The position numbers and the translations under genes were made by a program. From Acidobacteriota bacterium (GTDB lineage Bacteria; Acidobacteriota; Blastocatellia; Pyrinomonadales; Pyrinomonadaceae): DNA of 64,000 nt. Location: assembly GCA_019639135.1 (NCBI GenBank), contig JAHBSL010000021.1, positions 19,077 to 83,076 on the forward strand, given 5' to 3'. Positions 26,047 to 34,668 of this stretch are shown here, in pieces; the stretch's first letter is position 1; every line of letters starts with the position of its first letter. Below the pieces are notes generated by a model. It did not search any database and was not told where the DNA came from. It saw only the letters and a list, made by a program, of their open reading frames with translations.

Positions 26047-27036
26047 ATGATGGTAAATTCTTTTTGGAAAGCTAGAAAAGTGTTGGTTACCGGCGGGACC
26101 GGTTTCGTCGGAGCTAATCTCGTAATAACGCTGATCGCAAACGGAGCATCCGTTATCTGTCTCCGCCGCGATCATATCACCCCGAGTTCGCTCGATGCGC
26201 TTGGCATAGCCGGAAGCGTTTCGTATGTCAACGGCCCTGTTGAGGACCACGACCTTATCGAGCGGGTCCTGAACGAGAACGATGTCGATACGGTCTTTCA
26301 CCTTGCCGCTCAGGCAATAGTCGGCTCGGCAAACCGTTCACCGCTCTCGACCTTTGAGACGAACATTCGCGGAACGTATATGCTCCTTGAGGCGTGTCGT
26401 CGTTCCCCGCTCGTCCGCCGCATCGTGGTTGCCTCAAGCGATAAGGCGTACGGCGAACAGACCCAGCTTCCCTACACGGAAGATCTCAACTTGAACGCTC
26501 GCTATCCTTATGACGTTTCGAAGGCCTGTACGGATATGATCTCGGCCTCATTTGCGGCGACCTACGGTCTTCCAGTCGCGGTTTCACGTTCCGCAAATAT
26601 CTATGGCCCGGGCGATTTGAACCTTTCGCGGATCATACCCGGAACAATAATATCAGTCCTTAAGGGCGAAGACCCGATAGTCCGTAGTGATGGCTCTCCA
26701 GTGCGCGAATTCATCTACGTTGACGATGTTGTCAGCGGTTATCTGGCACTGGCCGAGAATATCGATGTCGCCAGCGGCCATGCATTCAATTTCGGGACGA
26801 ATGCTCCTGTGCGGATAATCGATCTGGTCAACAAGATCATTGAGGCATGTGGCGCCGCTGACGTGATAAAGCCCAACGTTCTCCTTCAGGAGAAGATCAA
26901 GAACGAGATCGACGCACAGTATCTTTCAGGTGAGAAAATGAAGTCGGTAACGGGTTGGGTCCCGTCGATCCCGCTCGCTGAAGGATTGGCTCGTACAGTA
27001 GATTGGTATCGTGATAACATTAACCTGTGGAAATAA
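26047..27036 (+). CDS. NAD-dependent sugar epimerase/dehydratase (CDP-glucose 4,6-dehydratase-like)
   Basis: An extended short-chain dehydrogenase of 329 residues. Rossmann loop GGTGFVG (16-22), VFHLAAQAIVG, the active-site SSDKAYG, and the YxxxK pair Tyr155/Lys159 in YPYDVSKACTD. SANIYGPGDLNLSRIIPGTI binds the sugar nucleotide, and REFIYVDDVVSGYLAL is conserved in the family. Two adjacent ATG codons (26047, 26050) are possible starts; the open frame reaching back to 25981 overlaps the previous gene. With the preceding cytidylyltransferase and glycosyltransferase it probably makes and transfers a deoxy sugar. Confidence 0.83.
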   Translation: MMVNSFWKARKVLVTGGTGFVGANLVITLIANGASVICLRRDHITPSSLDALGIAGSVSYVNGPVEDHDLIERVLNENDVDTVFHLAAQAIVGSANRSPLSTFETNIRGTYMLLEACRRSPLVRRIVVASSDKAYGEQTQLPYTEDLNLNARYPYDVSKACTDMISASFAATYGLPVAVSRSANIYGPGDLNLSRIIPGTIISVLKGEDPIVRSDGSPVREFIYVDDVVSGYLALAENIDVASGHAFNFGTNAPVRIIDLVNKIIEACGAADVIKPNVLLQEKIKNEIDAQYLSGEKMKSVTGWVPSIPLAEGLARTVDWYRDNINLWK

Positions 27037-27116
27037 TCCACGCTTTGCCCGGCAGGAAGCGAACCAACGGGCCATCCCGGGCATCCTAAATCTTTAGTAT
27101 CTCAGCGAGATAATTT

Positions 27117-27746
27117 ATGCGATATTTTTGCGGATTCTTGATCTTGGTGGCCATCGCAGTTTCTGCCGTTTCGGCCTCGGCTCAGAAGGGTGTGGATTCG
27201 CAGACGCAAACCATCAAAGAGGACGCGAACAAAGCCACGAGTCGGACTGCAGATGCTTCACGCTCATTTGATTGGGGTAAGGGCAAAACCCGTGTCCGTG
27301 AGCGTCTGCCGAATCCGTATCAGTTGAACTCACGGCGAGATGTCTTGCTTCAGACGATCAAAGATGTTCTGGCTGAGAACAGGCTCGTTATGGACGAGGC
27401 TTCCTCGAGGCTTTCTGAAGGCATTATAGTCACGCAGCCGTTCGTTTTTGGCCGCGGACCGGTCATTGCTTCCTCGGAGCTCAAACGTTACGGCATCATC
27501 GAGTTTGCCGACACAGCTTGGTCCCGAGGCCAGTATTCGCTGACGATAGAAGTACAGTCTATCGACGGGATCAAGAACAACGTTTCCGTTAATGCCAGAG
27601 TTGAAGGCCGTTCGGGCCGCGGGCTGACGACGGAATGGGTTACGGTTCCGAGTTCCGGGGTTGCTGAAGAAGAATTCTTGACCAAGCTTGTCGAGCGGGT
27701 AACCGGTGTGGTAATGGACCCCTCGCAGAAGGTTGAGCAGCCATAA
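27117..27746 (+). CDS. Exported protein of unknown function, 209 aa
   Basis: The N-terminus (residues 4-22, FCGFLILVAIAVSAVSASA) is a signal peptide with an Ala-x-Ala cleavage site. The mature part is mixed alpha/beta. The stretch LQTIKDVLAENRLVMDEA followed by SEGIIVTQPFVFGRG resembles periplasmic proteins that present a ferredoxin-like strand-helix repeat (BamC/NlpB-like), but I do not assign the family. ATG at 27117. It heads a run of three plus-strand exported proteins with small gaps. Function unknown. Confidence 0.7.
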   Translation: MRYFCGFLILVAIAVSAVSASAQKGVDSQTQTIKEDANKATSRTADASRSFDWGKGKTRVRERLPNPYQLNSRRDVLLQTIKDVLAENRLVMDEASSRLSEGIIVTQPFVFGRGPVIASSELKRYGIIEFADTAWSRGQYSLTIEVQSIDGIKNNVSVNARVEGRSGRGLTTEWVTVPSSGVAEEEFLTKLVERVTGVVMDPSQKVEQP

Positions 27747-27754
27747 AAACTGAA

Positions 27755-28291
27755 ATGCGTTTCTTCTCTCTTTTGATCTTCTTTCTTTTTCTCGTTTCTG
27801 CGGTTGGAGTTCAGGCTCAATCCGCAGAGAATGACGGGATGTTCCCGAATGATGTCGACCGCGTCCGAACGCGGCCTTCGACCTCGATCCGCGAAATGAT
27901 CGAAAAGCAGCGGGCAGCTAAGCGGAAAAAGGAACATGAAGAAATGCTGAAGCGAGGCGAAGAGGCCCTGGAACTGGTCGATCAGCTTAATAGCTCGCTT
28001 GAAACTGCTGGAGGTTTTACAAACGACGATCGCGAGAAACTCGACCGGCTCGAAAAGATTGCCTCCCGCATAAGGAAAGATCTAGGCGGCGGTTCAGATG
28101 GGACCGATCGATTTGATGCAGAAGAAAAGCCTCCTGCAGACGTCAGGCAGGGATTCAACGCACTTAAGGAATCGACCGAGAAGTTGGTCAAGGAATTGAA
28201 CCGAACGACACGTTACACCATATCCGCGGCAGCTATACAGACCTCGAATGCAGTGATCAAATTTGCACGGTTCCTTAGAATTGCTCCTTAA
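27755..28291 (+). CDS. Exported helical protein of unknown function, 178 aa
   Basis: A signal peptide (about residues 3-22, ending GVQAQ) precedes a charged, largely helical chain: IREMIEKQRAAKRKKEHEEM, a second helix around REKLDRLEKIASRIRKDL, and a third near LKESTEKLVKELNRT. This looks like a periplasmic coiled-coil or helical bundle. It starts 8 bp after the previous gene and ends 10 bp before the VWFA gene, so the three are likely co-transcribed. No known family recognised. Confidence 0.7.
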   Translation: MRFFSLLIFFLFLVSAVGVQAQSAENDGMFPNDVDRVRTRPSTSIREMIEKQRAAKRKKEHEEMLKRGEEALELVDQLNSSLETAGGFTNDDREKLDRLEKIASRIRKDLGGGSDGTDRFDAEEKPPADVRQGFNALKESTEKLVKELNRTTRYTISAAAIQTSNAVIKFARFLRIAP

Positions 28292-28301
28292 TCGCGTTAC
28301 G

Positions 28302-29204
28302 ATGAAATCGAATCTTTTTCATCTAATGTTTCTGTCCTTCATGGTCGCGTTGCTGCTTGCGTTAGGAGCGAAAGGACAGGAGGAAGATGCACCGCTTACG
28401 ATCGATTCAAATCTTGTAGTTCTGAATGTTTCTGTCCGTGATGGCCGCGGCCTTCACGTCTCGGGTCTAAGGCAAAGCGCATTTTCCGTTCTCGAGGACG
28501 GTGTCACCCAGCCGGTCTCTTTTTTTGCTGCGGAGGAAACTCCCTTTGCTGCCGTTATTTTGCTTGACAGCAGTGGAAGCATGGGGTCGAACATCAGCCT
28601 TGCCCGTTCGGCCGCGATACGATTTCTGGACGGTCTGCGGCCCGAGGACAATGTTGCTATTTATCGCTTCGATTCGCGTGTTCATATGGTGCAGGACTTC
28701 TCGAACAGCCGGGATGTAAATGAACGCATTTTCGAGGTTAAGGCCGATGGGATGACAGTTCTTTACGACGCCATCTTTAAGGCCGCCGAAGAACTTAGCA
28801 AGCGGCCGGAAAAACGCCGCGCCATAATTGTCCTTTCTGACGGTGCCGACACTCAAAGCGGCCGTTCCGCAACGAGGGCACTAAAAGCGGCCTCAGCGGC
28901 TAACGCCGTTATCTACTCAGTTGATATGACCCCGAGCAGTTCTACATCGTCAGGACGACAGGCGTCCCGAGCCGTGTTGAAAGATTTTGCCGAAAAAACA
29001 GGCGGAACCTTCGTAGAAAAACCAGGCGGGGCTGACCTTCGCACCGCGTTCGAGGCCATAGTGAAGGAACTCGGCGTTCAGTACACGCTTGGGTACGAAC
29101 CGCTCAATGAAAAAAAGGACGGAAAGTGGCGTTCGATAGAATTGCGGATCGCAAGGCCAAACCTTACGATCCGCACGCGTGACGGCTATTATGCCGTGAA
29201 ATAG
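28302..29204 (+). CDS. Secreted VWFA-domain protein (acidobacterial type)
   Basis: A 300-residue exported protein with a von Willebrand A domain. The signal segment is about residues 7-25. The MIDAS metal site is complete: Asp89, Ser91 and Ser93 in LLDSSGSMG, with DGMTVLYDAIF and VLSDGADTQSG providing the Thr and Asp of the site. The lead-in LRQSAFSVLEDGVTQPVSFF and the ending TLGYEPLNEKKDGKWRSIEL are characteristic of the VWFA-related acidobacterial family (TIGR03436). ATG at 28302; the frame is open from 28263 but that overlaps the previous gene. Role probably extracellular binding or adhesion; partner unknown. It converges with the dodecin gene. Confidence 0.87.
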   Translation: MKSNLFHLMFLSFMVALLLALGAKGQEEDAPLTIDSNLVVLNVSVRDGRGLHVSGLRQSAFSVLEDGVTQPVSFFAAEETPFAAVILLDSSGSMGSNISLARSAAIRFLDGLRPEDNVAIYRFDSRVHMVQDFSNSRDVNERIFEVKADGMTVLYDAIFKAAEELSKRPEKRRAIIVLSDGADTQSGRSATRALKAASAANAVIYSVDMTPSSSTSSGRQASRAVLKDFAEKTGGTFVEKPGGADLRTAFEAIVKELGVQYTLGYEPLNEKKDGKWRSIELRIARPNLTIRTRDGYYAVK

Positions 29205-29207
29205 GGT

Positions 29208-29417
29208 CTATTCGTCGTCTGCAAGGACAAATGTAAGGATCATCGCGACGCGATATTCGGCTACCTTCCCGTCAACAATACTCACCTTTTGCTCCTTTAC
29301 CCATGCACTGCGTAAATGATCGATGGTGCGAGCGGCCCGCTCTACCCCCTGCTTGACAGCATCATCGAAACTGACGGTCGAAGTGGCTATTATTTCGATA
29401 TTTTTTGCTACTGACAT
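29208..29417 (-). CDS. Dodecin
   Basis: A 69-residue flavin-binding dodecamer subunit, thought to buffer riboflavin or FMN in the cytoplasm. The strand-helix-strand-strand fold is visible: KNIEIIATSTVSFDDAVKQG, a helix around ERAARTIDHL, AWVKEQKVSIVDGKV with the flavin-stacking Trp, and YRVAMILTFVLAD. ATG at 29417 is preferred because GGGAGGG lies just upstream; the in-frame ATG at 29429 would destroy that spacing. Downstream of ddl by 12 bp. Confidence 0.9.
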   Translation of the reverse strand: MSVAKNIEIIATSTVSFDDAVKQGVERAARTIDHLRSAWVKEQKVSIVDGKVAEYRVAMILTFVLADDE

Positions 29418-29429
29418 ACACCCTCCCAT

Positions 29430-30551
29430 TTAAGTTGATTGTAGCGAAGTGAGGTTACGCGAACGGTCAGCGTGCCGTTCGATAGCGAGAGAGATCAACT
29501 GATCGATAACCTCGGTGAATGAAACTCCGCTGCCGGCCCACATCTTCGGGTAGCCCGAAGCATCGGTCAGGCCCGGCATCGTGTTGATCTCGTTTATCAA
29601 GAGCATACCGTTGTCGGTGCGGAGAAAAAAATCGACTCTGGCAAGGCCTGAGCCATCTATCGCTTTGAATGCCGTAAGCGACATATCTCTGATCTTTGTT
29701 TCGAGTTCGGCAGAGACAGGTGCCGGAACAACGAATTCATTGTTCCCGGTGCCTGCATATTTCTCCGTGTAGTCGAGAAATGCCTTGCTTTTGTCTCGAA
29801 TGACGTATTCTCCCGGCCGGCTGGCTTCGGGATAATCGTTGCCAAGCACGCCGCACTCGATCTCTCGCATCTTAAGAGCTTCCTCGACTATCACCTTGCG
29901 GTCGTATCTGGAGGCGAGTTCGATCGCGGCCTGAAGTTCTTCGGGGACCTTCGCCCGCGAAACACCGACCGAAGAACCCAGGTTGGCAGGTTTAACAAAA
30001 GCCGGAAAGCCGATCTCACTTACAATTCGGCCGATGACCGCTTCCGGATCAGCCTCGAAGTCCCGCCTCAGAAGCCAGGCGTACTTGCACTGCGGCAGCC
30101 CGGCTTTCTGAAACAACGATTTCATTACCACCTTATCCATCCCACAGGAGGAAGCAAGAACACCGCAGCCGACGTAGGGAAGCCCGGCCATTTCCAGCAG
30201 TCCCTGAATCGTGCCATCCTCGCCAAAGGTTCCATGGAGCACCGGAAACACAACGTCTATCCCGACACTTTCCGATTCCGGCCGTAATGATGTTAGGCCG
30301 TTGTAAGAAGTGTCCCCTATTAGAGCGAACTCTCCCTCCAAAGCTTCAGTTGAGAAAACATCCCGGATCTTCTCCGGCAGCCGGACAATAGACGCCTTCG
30401 GGCTGAGCCACGCGCCGTCGTGTGTGATCGCAACCGGCACGGGCTCGTATTTGTCTTTATCGATGTACTCTATGACAGCCGCTGCGGAACGCACCGAGAT
30501 CTCGTGTTCACCGGAACGGCCGCCAAAGATCACTCCAACGCGGGTACGCAT
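29430..30551 (-). CDS. ddl: D-alanine--D-alanine ligase
   Basis: Makes D-Ala-D-Ala for peptidoglycan. 373 residues, ATP-grasp fold. VGVIFGGRSGEHEISV opens the N-domain, VFPVLHGTFGEDGTIQGLLE carries the His-Gly motif, MDKVVMKSLF and GFPAFVKPANLGSSVGVSR bind ATP, and LLINEINTMPGLTDAS carries the metal ligands. ATG at 30551 (MRTRVGV) is chosen; the frame is open to 30611 but that part overlaps arginase. It belongs to the D-Ala-D-Ala rather than D-Lac type as far as motifs go. Confidence 0.95.
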   Translation of the reverse strand: MRTRVGVIFGGRSGEHEISVRSAAAVIEYIDKDKYEPVPVAITHDGAWLSPKASIVRLPEKIRDVFSTEALEGEFALIGDTSYNGLTSLRPESESVGIDVVFPVLHGTFGEDGTIQGLLEMAGLPYVGCGVLASSCGMDKVVMKSLFQKAGLPQCKYAWLLRRDFEADPEAVIGRIVSEIGFPAFVKPANLGSSVGVSRAKVPEELQAAIELASRYDRKVIVEEALKMREIECGVLGNDYPEASRPGEYVIRDKSKAFLDYTEKYAGTGNNEFVVPAPVSAELETKIRDMSLTAFKAIDGSGLARVDFFLRTDNGMLLINEINTMPGLTDASGYPKMWAGSGVSFTEVIDQLISLAIERHADRSRNLTSLQST

Positions 30552-30564
30552 AATGTTTTGCAGA

Positions 30565-31488
30565 TCAAAGGATCGTCTTTCCGAAGGCGGAAAGGATAAG
30601 CTCACAGGCAAGCTCTACGGTCAGATTGCTCTGGTCGAGAAGCGGATTTACCTCCACGATCTCGAACGAACGCATTTTACCCGATTCGGCAATCAGTTCA
30701 AGCGCAAGATGCGCTTCGCGGTAGGTCGTGCCGCCACGGACGAGCGTACCGGAACCCGGTGCGAAACGCGGGTCGATCATATCGACATCGAAAGTGACGG
30801 CAAAGCCACCGGAAGCGGCACCAGCAATACGAATAGCGTCCTCGACACAGGCCAGCATCCCTCGCTTGTCGATATCACTCATTGTAAAAAAGCGGTCGCG
30901 AAGTCCTAATTTCTCGATCATGGCCTTCTCGCCCGGGTCAATATCACGTGCTCCAATATGGGCGAAGAAGCGTGGATCGAGCTTTGATCCGTTCGACGCT
31001 ACATTCACAAGCTCCGTGGCACCGTAACCGAGTATTGCAGCGAGTGGCATTCCGTGGATATTGCCCGAGGCACTGGTTTCAGGGGTGTTGATATCTGCGT
31101 GGGCATCGAACCAAATAAGGCCAATTTCCTCGCCCTTCTCCTTGAAATGTGTGGCAATGCCCGAAAAACTTCCGATAGCGATACTATGATCGCCGCCCAG
31201 CACAACGGGCGTCGCCCCACTGTTCAGTGATTCGATCAGAACCGCCGCAATATTCGCAGAGGACAGTGACACCTCTGTAAGGTGTCGGACCCCACCACTG
31301 GTTTTGTAACCGTCCGAGGGCTGCACGATAGGAACATTGCCGCGATCAGTTACGACATAACCAAGCTGCTCAAGGTGATGAGTCACCTTACTCCCGCGGA
31401 TCTTGCTGTGGCGAATGGCCTCGACGCCAAGTTCGCTCCCGGACTTTCCGGCACCGAAGCCGAGAGGCACGCCAATGATGTCGATCAT
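30565..31488 (-). CDS. Arginase
   Basis: Hydrolyses arginine to ornithine and urea with a two-manganese centre. 307 residues. Metal ligands are in GGDHSIAIG, WFDAHADINTPETS and FDVDMIDPRFAPGSGT, all intact; the arginase-like start IIGVPLGFGAGKSG distinguishes it from agmatinase. The ATG at 31488 is chosen; a GTG at 31509 adds seven residues. It lies between HPr and ddl on the same strand. Together with the argCDF'B operon the organism can both make and degrade arginine; the two sets are far apart and on opposite strands, so separately controlled. Formiminoglutamase activity is a less likely alternative. Confidence 0.88.
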   Translation of the reverse strand: MIDIIGVPLGFGAGKSGSELGVEAIRHSKIRGSKVTHHLEQLGYVVTDRGNVPIVQPSDGYKTSGGVRHLTEVSLSSANIAAVLIESLNSGATPVVLGGDHSIAIGSFSGIATHFKEKGEEIGLIWFDAHADINTPETSASGNIHGMPLAAILGYGATELVNVASNGSKLDPRFFAHIGARDIDPGEKAMIEKLGLRDRFFTMSDIDKRGMLACVEDAIRIAGAASGGFAVTFDVDMIDPRFAPGSGTLVRGGTTYREAHLALELIAESGKMRSFEIVEVNPLLDQSNLTVELACELILSAFGKTIL

Positions 31489-31521
31489 TTTGTTATTGCT
31501 TATCTGCACAGATTGTTTCTA

Positions 31522-31794
31522 TCAAAGCTCCCCGAAGCCGCTTTTGAAAAGCTCCTCGACCGCGTTAAGTGCTTTCTCCTCGTCCGGGCCTTCCGCCTGT
31601 AGGTGAAGCACAGTGCCGATCGATGCGGCAAGCGTCAGCAAATTCAGTATCGATTTTGCGTCGGCAAAAATATCTTTGTCGGGTCGAATTATTCTTATTG
31701 TCGATTCAAATTGACCGGCCAAACGTACCAACTGTGCCGCCGCCCGGGCATGGAGACCGAGGTTATTCACGACCGTTACGCGCGATTCAACCAT
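31522..31794 (-). CDS. ptsH: HPr-like phosphocarrier protein
   Basis: A 90-residue phosphocarrier. The catalytic His15 sits in NNLGLHARAAAQLV, with Arg17 next to it. The regulatory Ser is at 48 in DAKSILNLLTLAAS, the site an HPr kinase would modify, and hprK is only 2.3 kb upstream. It overlaps the EIIA gene by 8 bp. No EI gene (ptsI) or sugar permease is found in the window, so a purely regulatory phosphorelay is possible. Confidence 0.92.
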   Translation of the reverse strand: MVESRVTVVNNLGLHARAAAQLVRLAGQFESTIRIIRPDKDIFADAKSILNLLTLAASIGTVLHLQAEGPDEEKALNAVEELFKSGFGEL

Positions 31795-32209
31795 TTTCTG
31801 CCGAACGCGAATCGAGTAGAGCCGCCGTTCGATAAATCGCTCCTTTTCCAGTTTCTTCGATGATCTTTGAGGCCTCGCTCAAAGTACCGTCCCCGGTATA
31901 AGCGGCAAGCTTGACCACCATCGGAAGGTTAACTCCGGTAACGATCTCGACAGCACCGTCCTTGAGGAACATCGCTGCGATGTTCGTCGGCGTACCACCA
32001 AACATATCAGTTAGAATGATAACTCCGCGGTCAGAGGAAACCTGTTCGATGGCCCGCTCGATCTCCTTCTTAGCCAACTCCACGTCGTCGTGCCAGCCAA
32101 TCGAAACAGCGGTCAAATGGCTCGTTTCGCCGACAATGGTCTCTGCGGCCGCGAGAAGCTCGTTTGCTACTTGTCCATGCGATATTATGACGCCAGCGAT
32201 CTTTCCCAT
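31787..32209 (-). CDS. Mannose-type PTS EIIA component
   Basis: A 140-residue EIIA of the mannose/sorbose family. The phosphorylated His11 is in GVIISHGQVANELL, and the fold is supported by GVIILTDMFGGTPTNIAAMF and EIVTGVNLPMVVKLA. In proteobacterial clusters of the same layout this position is held by the nitrogen-type EIIA (PtsN); here the family is different. No EIIB, EIIC or EIID is present, so a regulatory role is likelier than transport. It lies 5 bp after rapZ and overlaps HPr. Confidence 0.9.
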   Translation of the reverse strand: MGKIAGVIISHGQVANELLAAAETIVGETSHLTAVSIGWHDDVELAKKEIERAIEQVSSDRGVIILTDMFGGTPTNIAAMFLKDGAVEIVTGVNLPMVVKLAAYTGDGTLSEASKIIEETGKGAIYRTAALLDSRSAENG

Positions 32210-32214
32210 AACTG

Positions 32215-33111
32215 CTATTTTTGCATATCCCGGTGCGAGACCGAAGTTTTGAATCCTGCCTTTGCAATGATCCGGTACAGCTCATTGGCGACCATCACCG
32301 ACCGATGCTTCCCGCCGGTGCAACCTATCGCTATGGTCAGATATGCTTTTCCTTCACTTCGGTATTGCGGCAAAAGGTAAAGCAAAAGATCTGAAAAGCG
32401 GGCGATAGTCTCTTTTACCTCGGCCTGCTCGCGAAGGAACTTTACTACAGCCCGGTCAGCTCCGGTCTTTTCGCGAAGCTCAGCAACGAAATAAGGATTC
32501 TGTAAATGACGAACGTCGAACTGAAGATCGACATCGCGAGGCGTTCCGTACTTATGGCCAAAGCTCATTATTTGAACGAGCAATTCCGGCGCGACCCCGG
32601 CATCTCCGAACCGCCGCAAAATCTCTTTCCGCAGCGTATGAACAGAATGTTCGGAGGTGTCGATTATCAGATCGGCCTTTTCGCGAACAGCAGCCATCGC
32701 TTTACGCTCGGCCCGGATAGCATCGCGTAGCCCTTTACCGCGTTCGGCCGGATGTGGTCGGCGTGTCTCCGAAAAACGACGCATCAGAACCTCTTCTGAC
32801 GCTTCGAGGAAGATCACGGTCGGTTCAAGCAGCTTCTTCTTGACCTTATTGATCTCTTTGGCAAAGTCGGCAAGGAAATGACGTTCTCGGATATCGATGA
32901 CAAGTGCCGCTTTCGGAATCGGGACAATACCTTCTTCGTTAGGCGACATAAGCCTTACGAATGGTGAGATCATCGTGACTGGCAGGTTGTCGATACAGAA
33001 GAAGCCGAGGTCCTCGAAGGCATTCATCGCCGAGCTCATCCCCGAGCCGCTCAGGCCGGTTATGATCGCTAACGATCCATTCTCCCTCAAATGTTCTTTC
33101 GATCTCGCCAC
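32215..33111 (-). CDS. rapZ: RapZ-family protein (RNase adapter / nucleotide-binding) with altered Walker A
   Basis: A 298-residue RapZ/YvcJ family protein, which in E. coli binds GlcN6P and small RNAs and hands them to RNase E. The C-terminal domain is well conserved: SFGHKYGTPRDVDLQFDVRH and IGCTGGKHRSVMVANELY. The N-terminal P-loop reads GLSGSGMSS (19-27), so the Walker A lysine is Met25; the codon is ATG where AAG would be expected. FFCIDNLPV and VIDIRER are normal. ATP hydrolysis may be lost while the RNA/sugar domain is kept. 11 bp after hprK. Family secure. Confidence 0.9.
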   Translation of the reverse strand: MARSKEHLRENGSLAIITGLSGSGMSSAMNAFEDLGFFCIDNLPVTMISPFVRLMSPNEEGIVPIPKAALVIDIRERHFLADFAKEINKVKKKLLEPTVIFLEASEEVLMRRFSETRRPHPAERGKGLRDAIRAERKAMAAVREKADLIIDTSEHSVHTLRKEILRRFGDAGVAPELLVQIMSFGHKYGTPRDVDLQFDVRHLQNPYFVAELREKTGADRAVVKFLREQAEVKETIARFSDLLLYLLPQYRSEGKAYLTIAIGCTGGKHRSVMVANELYRIIAKAGFKTSVSHRDMQK

Positions 33112-33122
33112 GATACTTAGTT

Positions 33123-34094
33123 TTAGGCAAGCTGCTCCCCGTCTCTCGCCACTGCCCTTGTGTGCCTCTCTATAACCTCTTTGGCAGCATCCGAACCCTC
33201 ACAACGAAGCATAAAAACTTTCACCGCCGTTTCTACCAGCGACGCAAGATTCCGCCCCGGTCGGACCGGCAATGAGAATTTTGGAAGATTGCTGCCGCAT
33301 ATCTCTTCCCTTTCCATCTCGAGCCCGAGCCGGTCGCCTTCGATATGGTCGTCTGCCCGCCGAAACTCGATGCAAACCGAAAGCTCTTTTGAACTCCTTA
33401 CGGAGGCAACGCCGAAAAGTTCGCGGACATTGATGATACCTAGCCCGCGAATCTCAAGAAACCCTGCAGTGATCTCGTCCGAAGAGCCGACGAGCGTCCC
33501 GCCAAGGCTCTTGATCCGTACCGAGTCGTCCGAGACAAGCCGATGCCCGCGTGCCACCAGATCTAGCGCACATTCGGATTTGCCGACTCCCGATTCGCCG
33601 CGGATCAAAACTCCGAGGCCATGCATTTCAACAAGCACGCCATGAATAGTTGTCTCCGGAGCAAGCCGATCCTGCAAAAACGAAGTAATAAGTACGATTG
33701 CTCTTGAACTAACTGCATTGCTTCTTAGCAAGGGTATAGCATTTTGTTTGGCGAAAGTTCTCAGCTCAACGAGCGGCTCAAGACCTTTCGTGATTAGAAG
33801 GCATGCGATCTTTTCTGCGGGGAGCGATGCAACCGATTCCGCTCGCTTCTCCGATGAAAAACCCTCGAGGAATGCGGTCTCGCTCTTACCGATCATTTGG
33901 AGCCGCCCGTAGTGAATGTAGCTCGAGTATCCGGCCAGACCGAGGCCGAGCTTTTGGATACGTTCCGAACTAAGTTCGTGCCTCTCTAACCCTTCCGCCC
34001 CAGCAACAAGCTCGAGCCGAAGCTCCTCCGGAGCTGTCCTGAAGAATTCTGCGATCGTAATAGACCGCGGATTCGCAATGCTCTCACTAAGCAT
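33123..34094 (-). CDS. hprK: HPr kinase/phosphorylase
   Basis: Phosphorylates HPr on its regulatory serine. 323 residues. Walker A GESGVGKS (166-173), the acidic pair Asp189-Asp190 in VSDDSV, and the HprK signature GFLEIRGLGIINVRELFG are all present; the N-terminal domain (about 1-135) matches the usual regulator-binding half. It is 3 bp after hpf. With HPr carrying Ser48 downstream, the kinase-substrate pair is complete. In Gram-negatives of this kind HprK often controls exopolysaccharide, cell cycle or carbon use rather than catabolite repression. Confidence 0.93.
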   Translation of the reverse strand: MLSESIANPRSITIAEFFRTAPEELRLELVAGAEGLERHELSSERIQKLGLGLAGYSSYIHYGRLQMIGKSETAFLEGFSSEKRAESVASLPAEKIACLLITKGLEPLVELRTFAKQNAIPLLRSNAVSSRAIVLITSFLQDRLAPETTIHGVLVEMHGLGVLIRGESGVGKSECALDLVARGHRLVSDDSVRIKSLGGTLVGSSDEITAGFLEIRGLGIINVRELFGVASVRSSKELSVCIEFRRADDHIEGDRLGLEMEREEICGSNLPKFSLPVRPGRNLASLVETAVKVFMLRCEGSDAAKEVIERHTRAVARDGEQLA

Positions 34095-34097
34095 GGT

Positions 34098-34628
34098 CTA
34101 TGGCTCGATCAGCCCAAAGTTCCCATCCTTTCTTGAATAGACGACGGAGATACGCTCATTCTCGGAGTTACGGAACACGATGAAGTCGTTATTCGATTCC
34201 GCCACAAGCAAAGCCGCCTCTTCAGGCGACATCGGCTTTACAGCATAGCGGCGCGACCGAACGATCCGCGGTGCTCCAGGCACAGGCCGCACTTCGACGG
34301 CTTTGTTAGCAAGCACTCCGGCCTTCTTGGCCTTATGGGATTTATCAATGACCTTGTTCTTTAACCTAAGGGCCTGCTTCTCGATCTTGTCTATCGACTG
34401 CGAGAGCGACTTGTACATATCGGAGTTTACCGTGGTGGCAGTCAATATGTCATTGCGCCATTTTACGATGATCTCCGAACGATGCCTTCCGCGTTCGACC
34501 TCAATGATCACCTGAGCCTTTGCCGGCTTGCCCTGAAAGAGGTGGTCGATACGCTTAAAATGTTCCTGTACGTGCTGTTTGAGGGCGGGAGTGACCTCAA
34601 TGTGTCTTCCTGTGTATTCAAATTTCAT
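34098..34628 (-). CDS. hpf: Ribosome hibernation-promoting factor, long form
   Basis: A 176-residue long HPF that dimerises 70S ribosomes into inactive 100S particles. The N-terminal domain (about 1-100) begins FEYTGRHIEVTPALKQHVQE and includes VIIEVERGRHRSEIIVKW; the C-terminal dimerisation domain (about 122-176) ends with KPMSPEEAALLVAESNNDFI and DGNFGLIEP. Placed immediately after rpoN, as in proteobacteria, although those usually carry the short form. Confidence 0.94.
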   Translation of the reverse strand: MKFEYTGRHIEVTPALKQHVQEHFKRIDHLFQGKPAKAQVIIEVERGRHRSEIIVKWRNDILTATTVNSDMYKSLSQSIDKIEKQALRLKNKVIDKSHKAKKAGVLANKAVEVRPVPGAPRIVRSRRYAVKPMSPEEAALLVAESNNDFIVFRNSENERISVVYSRKDGNFGLIEP

Positions 34629-34668
34629 GGTTCTGGAACCTACCTCAAAAAAGAGAAATAAGTGAAAC

